From assembly GCA_013003325.1 (NCBI GenBank), contig JABDJU010000050.1, positions 1 through 8,276 on the forward strand: a DNA stretch of 8,276 nt, in the 5' to 3' direction. Origin of the DNA: Acidimicrobiales bacterium (lineage in GTDB: Bacteria; Actinomycetota; Acidimicrobiia; Acidimicrobiales; SZUA-35). This document shows, piece after piece, positions 5,084 to 8,276 of the stretch; position 1 is the stretch's first letter; every line of letters starts with the position of its first letter. A program made the translations under genes and the position numbers. The notes under the pieces were generated by a model that saw only the letters and a program-made list of their open reading frames with translations, did no database searches and was not told the origin of the DNA.

Positions 5084-6408
5084 TGCGGTTCGAGGTGGGG
5101 AGTGCAACCGACCAGGGAATGGTGCGGGAAACCAATCAAGACCGGCTATTGGTGCACGGCAACCTTGTGGCTGTCGCCGATGGCATGGGCGGTCACGCCG
5201 GCGGCGAGCTGGCGGCCGAAACGGCGGTCGACGAGCTCCGGCGGCTCCCGACGATGACCGACACCGCTCAGGTCGTTGCCGGGATTCATCACGCCAACCG
5301 GAAGGTTCTGGGGGCGGCTGAGCGCACCGGCATGACCAACATGGGCACCACGTTGGTAGCTGCGCTGATGCGGCCCGAACGTCGTTCGGTCGTCATCGCC
5401 AACGTGGGCGACAGTCGCGCCTACTTCATGAGCGGCGGCGATCTCGATCAGATCACCGAGGATCACTCCCTGGTCGAGGACCTCATCAGGGCGGGCAAGA
5501 TAAGTGAGGAGGAGGCTCGGGACCACCCGCATCGCAACGTCGTTACCCGGGTGCTAGGAATCGGTGAGGATCCCGAGGTCGACACGTTCGAGCTCGCCGT
5601 AGGCGCTGACGACATGTTCCTGCTGGCCAGCGATGGTCTCTTCAACGAGGTCGATCATCAGGTGATCGCCACCATTCTCGACAATGTCGAAGACCTCGAT
5701 GAGGCCGCGGCCCGCTTGGTGGAACGGGCCAACCAAAACGGTGGTCACGACAACATCACGGTGGTGGTCGTTCGGATTCGTGACGATGAGCCGATGGCGT
5801 CGACCCCGGCTCGGGCCGAGGAAATCGTCGATGAGCAGAGCCTGTCGCACCTGCCCCTCCAGCCGAGCGCTGAGGCTTCGGGACCCGACGTTGACGATCC
5901 GGTCGAGCCCGAAGGACCGTCGGATCCGCCCGATCAAGAGGTCGAAGCAGGGTCTGGCGCGACAGAGGTTGAAGCGCCGGTCGGATCGGATCCTTCCACC
6001 GAGCTCGAAGAAACGCTGCTGGGCCAACCCGGCGAAGAGGGGAGCGGTGACCTCACCACTGAGGAACTGCCTCCTGTCCGCTCGCGGCGACCTAATCGCA
6101 TGCGCACCTTCGTCTTCGCCGTCTGCGTAGTGGCGATCATCGGGCTCGGAATCGGCGGCCTGGTGGCGTATGGCCGAAATGCCTGGTTCGTGTCGACGGT
6201 CGGCAACGAGGTCGTGATCCATCAGGGGCGACCGGGCGGAGTGCTGTTCATCGAACCTCAAGCCGTGCAACCGACCGGCATCGACATCAACGATCTCAAT
6301 CCGGGTTCGAGGAGTCGGGTCACCGACGTTCCGGTGTTCGGTTCGCTGGCAGAGGCCGAAGAGTTCGTCGATCAACTCGAGCTTTCGTCGCTGCGAACGT
6401 CGGAGTAG
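5083..6408 (+). CDS. pstP: PstP-type membrane PP2C Ser/Thr protein phosphatase
   Basis: Removes phosphate from Ser/Thr residues of PknA/PknB-type kinases and their cell-wall and division substrates. The 441 residues divide into a cytoplasmic PP2C domain (1-234), an acidic Pro/Glu/Asp-rich linker (about 237-335), one membrane helix (about 341-363) and a short external domain (364-441). Motifs seen are RETNQDR (15-21), VADGMGGHAGGE (31-42), NMGTTLV (86-92), NVGDSRAY (107-114), DHSLVEDLIRAGKI (127-140), LASDGLF (181-187) and GGHDNITVVVV (220-230). The metal-binding residues Asp20, Asp33, Asp184 and Asp223 are all present, so it should be active. A strong GGAGG lies 7 bases before the ATG at 5083, inside the end of fhaB, which fixes the start and implies coupling. 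Its overall layout and place before rodA match mycobacterial PstP. Confidence 0.95.
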   Translation: MRFEVGSATDQGMVRETNQDRLLVHGNLVAVADGMGGHAGGELAAETAVDELRRLPTMTDTAQVVAGIHHANRKVLGAAERTGMTNMGTTLVAALMRPERRSVVIANVGDSRAYFMSGGDLDQITEDHSLVEDLIRAGKISEEEARDHPHRNVVTRVLGIGEDPEVDTFELAVGADDMFLLASDGLFNEVDHQVIATILDNVEDLDEAAARLVERANQNGGHDNITVVVVRIRDDEPMASTPARAEEIVDEQSLSHLPLQPSAEASGPDVDDPVEPEGPSDPPDQEVEAGSGATEVEAPVGSDPSTELEETLLGQPGEEGSGDLTTEELPPVRSRRPNRMRTFVFAVCVVAIIGLGIGGLVAYGRNAWFVSTVGNEVVIHQGRPGGVLFIEPQAVQPTGIDINDLNPGSRSRVTDVPVFGSLAEAEEFVDQLELSSLRTSE

Positions 6409-6414
6409 GGGGCG

Positions 6415-7761
6415 GTGGCTGTTCTTTCCCCGCCCCGGCCCACGGGCCTGAACCGGCGACCGCGGACAACCGAGTTCGGATTCCTGGTGGCGTCCGGCCT
6501 TCTCACGGCCGCTGCGTTCGCGCTGGCTGCGATGGCCAACCGGGACGGAACGCCGCCCGACGTGCTTCCCTTCCTCGGGCTGGTCCTGTTGCTGCTCGGC
6601 TCGGCGCACCTCGTCGTTCGCCGAACCGCGCCCGAAGCCGAGCCAACCCTGTTGCCGCTGGTCGCGGCGCTGAACGGCCTCGGCTATGTGATGATCGCCC
6701 GCTTGGACGAGGACCTTGCCGCTCGCCAATCGATGTGGACTCTGATCGGGCTGGTCGCTTTTACGATCACGCTGTTTGCTGTTCCGAGGGTCCGGAAGTT
6801 CGCCGAGTACCGCTACCTGCTGGCTATCGCGGGGCTGACCCTTCTGCTGTTGCCGCTGCTTCCTTTTCTCGGCGTAACGATCCGAGGGGCTCGGATCTGG
6901 ATTTCGGCCGGCCTCTTCACGATTCAACCCGGCGAGTTTGCTCGGGTAGTTCTCACGATGTTCCTGGCCGGGTACCTCATCGACAAGCGCGAGCTGCTGA
7001 CCGTGAGCACCCGCCGTTTCGCCGGCATCAACGTGCCAGACCTGCGCCATTTCGCCCCACTGCTCGTCGCCCTCTCGCTGGCGATCCTCGTGATGGTCGC
7101 CGAACGCGACCTCGGATCTTCGCTGCTGTTCTTCGCGCTGTTCGTCGTGATGATCTATCTGGCGACGTCGCGGATTGCCTACGTCTTGACCGGCGTGTTC
7201 TTGTTCGCGGTCGGGTCGCTGATCGCCTACCAATCGTTCGGCCATGTGCGCCGCCGGGTCAGCGCGTGGCTGTTCACGTTCGATGACCCCGACGACGCCG
7301 GCTATCAGGTGGCCGAAGCTGCGTTCGCTATGGCCGACGGTGGTTTGTTCGGCACTGGGATCGGCGAGGGAACGCCGAACGTGATCCCGGTTGCCTCGAC
7401 CGATATGATCTTCGCAGCCATCGGCGAGGAACTCGGCCTGGTCGGGGCGGCGGGGGTGTTGGTGGCGTTTCTGCTCGTGATCGGGGCTGGTTTCAGAGTC
7501 GCGCTCGAGGCCACCGATCCGTTCGAGAAGCTGGTGGCGGGCGGCCTGTCCGCACTGCTGGGGTTCCAGGTGCTCGTCATCGTCGGCGGGGTGGTACGGC
7601 TGCTGCCGCTCACCGGGGTCACCCTGCCTTTCGTCAGCTACGGAGGTTCGTCGCTGGTCGCGAACTACGTGATCCTCGCCCTGCTCATTCGGATCTCTCA
7701 TTCGGCAAGGACCGACCGGGCCGAGGGCGGAACCGACCTGACCGTGCACGGTGGATCATGA
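6415..7761 (+). CDS. rodA: SEDS-family peptidoglycan glycosyltransferase RodA
   Basis: A polytopic membrane enzyme that polymerises lipid II into glycan strands with a partner class B PBP. The 448 residues carry about ten hydrophobic segments, the first near 20-41 and the last near 405-427. Family motifs are GARIWISAGLFTIQPGEFAR (158-177), AERDLGSSLLFF (229-240, with Asp232 in the place of the essential SEDS aspartate), GGLFGTGIGEG (309-319), STDMIFAAIGEELGLVG (328-344) and LPFVSYGGSSLVANY (404-418). It is called RodA rather than FtsW from its place between pstP and a PbpA-type gene, as in mycobacteria, where the gene is also described as FtsW-like. GTG at 6415 follows the pstP stop by 6 bases, with GGAG 9 bases upstream. 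The end overlaps pbpA by four bases, fitting stoichiometric production of the pair. Confidence 0.95.
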   Translation: MAVLSPPRPTGLNRRPRTTEFGFLVASGLLTAAAFALAAMANRDGTPPDVLPFLGLVLLLLGSAHLVVRRTAPEAEPTLLPLVAALNGLGYVMIARLDEDLAARQSMWTLIGLVAFTITLFAVPRVRKFAEYRYLLAIAGLTLLLLPLLPFLGVTIRGARIWISAGLFTIQPGEFARVVLTMFLAGYLIDKRELLTVSTRRFAGINVPDLRHFAPLLVALSLAILVMVAERDLGSSLLFFALFVVMIYLATSRIAYVLTGVFLFAVGSLIAYQSFGHVRRRVSAWLFTFDDPDDAGYQVAEAAFAMADGGLFGTGIGEGTPNVIPVASTDMIFAAIGEELGLVGAAGVLVAFLLVIGAGFRVALEATDPFEKLVAGGLSALLGFQVLVIVGGVVRLLPLTGVTLPFVSYGGSSLVANYVILALLIRISHSARTDRAEGGTDLTVHGGS

Positions 7762-8276
7762 TCGATCGATCGCTGCGGCGGGTACTGATGGCGTTGGTGG
7801 CCAGCTTCGCCGTTCTGTTTGTGCAGGTCAGCCGGGTGCAGGTCATTCAAGCCGACGACCTCAGGAACAACCCCGACAACGCCCGTTCGATCCTTCGCGA
7901 TTTCAATCAGCCCCGTGGGTCGATCCTCACCGCCGACGGTGTGGTGGTCGCCGAGTCGGAGGAGGTGTTCGGGTCGGTCTTCGACTATCAGCGCTCCTAC
8001 CCCGAGAAGGACCTCTACGCCCACACCGCTGGCTACTACTCGTTCAACCTCGGGGCATCCGGGGTGGAGCGGGCGTACAACGACTGGTTGTCGGGCCGGG
8101 CTGCCTCGCTTCGCCTGAGCGGGCTGAACTCGTTCCTCGGAGGCGCCGGGCATCCCGGAATCGTTGTGCTGAGCATCGAGCATCGACTTCAGGAGCGGGC
8201 CAAGGAGCTTCTCGGTGATCGCCGCGGGTCGGTGGTAATGCTCGACCCGGCCACCGGTGCGGTGAAGGCGCTGTAC
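7758..8276 (+). CDS. pbpA: PbpA-like class B penicillin-binding protein, N-terminal part (runs off right edge)
   Basis: Class B PBP that crosslinks the strands made by RodA. Only the first 173 residues are in the window. They comprise a short cytoplasmic N-terminus with arginines, an uncleaved membrane anchor (about 8-24), and the start of the external PBP dimerisation domain. That domain shows DNARSILRDFNQPRGSILTA, TAGYYSFNLGASGVERAYND, and near the edge GSVVMLDPATGAVKALY, which match mycobacterial PbpA (NQR..., RG.I, GFYS, LER, G.VV.L.P.TG...AL). The catalytic SxxK, SxN and KTG motifs lie beyond the window, so activity cannot be judged. The ATG at 7758 overlaps the rodA stop as ATGA. The frame is open to the last base. 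Confidence 0.92.
   Translation, partial: MIDRSLRRVLMALVASFAVLFVQVSRVQVIQADDLRNNPDNARSILRDFNQPRGSILTADGVVVAESEEVFGSVFDYQRSYPEKDLYAHTAGYYSFNLGASGVERAYNDWLSGRAASLRLSGLNSFLGGAGHPGIVVLSIEHRLQERAKELLGDRRGSVVMLDPATGAVKALY

Noticed and set aside
5554..7749. Very long open frame (731 codons) on the minus strand opposite pstP and rodA.
   Set aside because: The translation is a hydrophilic, Arg/Gln/Asp/His-rich run without any domain pattern, and it lies antisense to two unmistakable genes. GC-rich third positions commonly create such antisense frames.

Overview
The window comes from a high-GC bacterium, most likely an actinobacterium. The main reason is the fhaB-pstP-rodA-pbpA order, which in Mycobacterium and relatives continues into the Ser/Thr kinase genes pknA and pknB. 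The proteins resemble mycobacterial ones only moderately, so a deep lineage such as Acidimicrobiia is a plausible guess. The sequence alone does not prove this.

Left half (1-4537), all on the minus strand. Reading in the direction of transcription (right to left): fhaA (DUF3662 plus FHA domain), a homocysteine S-methyltransferase-like protein, a DinB-fold protein whose start overlaps the methyltransferase stop, a crotonase-family protein, and the N-terminal half of pyruvate, phosphate dikinase (ppdK), which runs off the left edge. The four genes after fhaA look metabolic and have no obvious link to the cell-wall genes.

Right half (4643-8276), all on the plus strand: fhaB, pstP, rodA and the first 173 codons of pbpA. 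The genes are packed as an operon: fhaB/pstP share one base, pstP/rodA are 6 bases apart, and rodA/pbpA overlap by four bases (ATGA). Together they form the phosphorylation-controlled elongation module. PstP is the membrane phosphatase opposing PknA/PknB-type kinases, FhaA and FhaB are phosphothreonine readers, RodA is the SEDS glycosyltransferase, and PbpA is its class B transpeptidase partner.

The 105-base gap at 4538-4642 is the divergent promoter region between fhaA and fhaB. Each side has a TANNNT hexamer 8-9 bases before the start codon, which suggests leaderless or nearly leaderless transcripts. No RNA genes, mobile elements, CRISPR arrays or gene-sized non-coding stretches were seen. 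Most of the window is ordinary housekeeping content. The points worth a second look are the inverted fhaA, a Cys-to-His change at a zinc-ligand position in the methyltransferase, its coupling to a DinB-fold protein, and a missing catalytic Glu in the crotonase.
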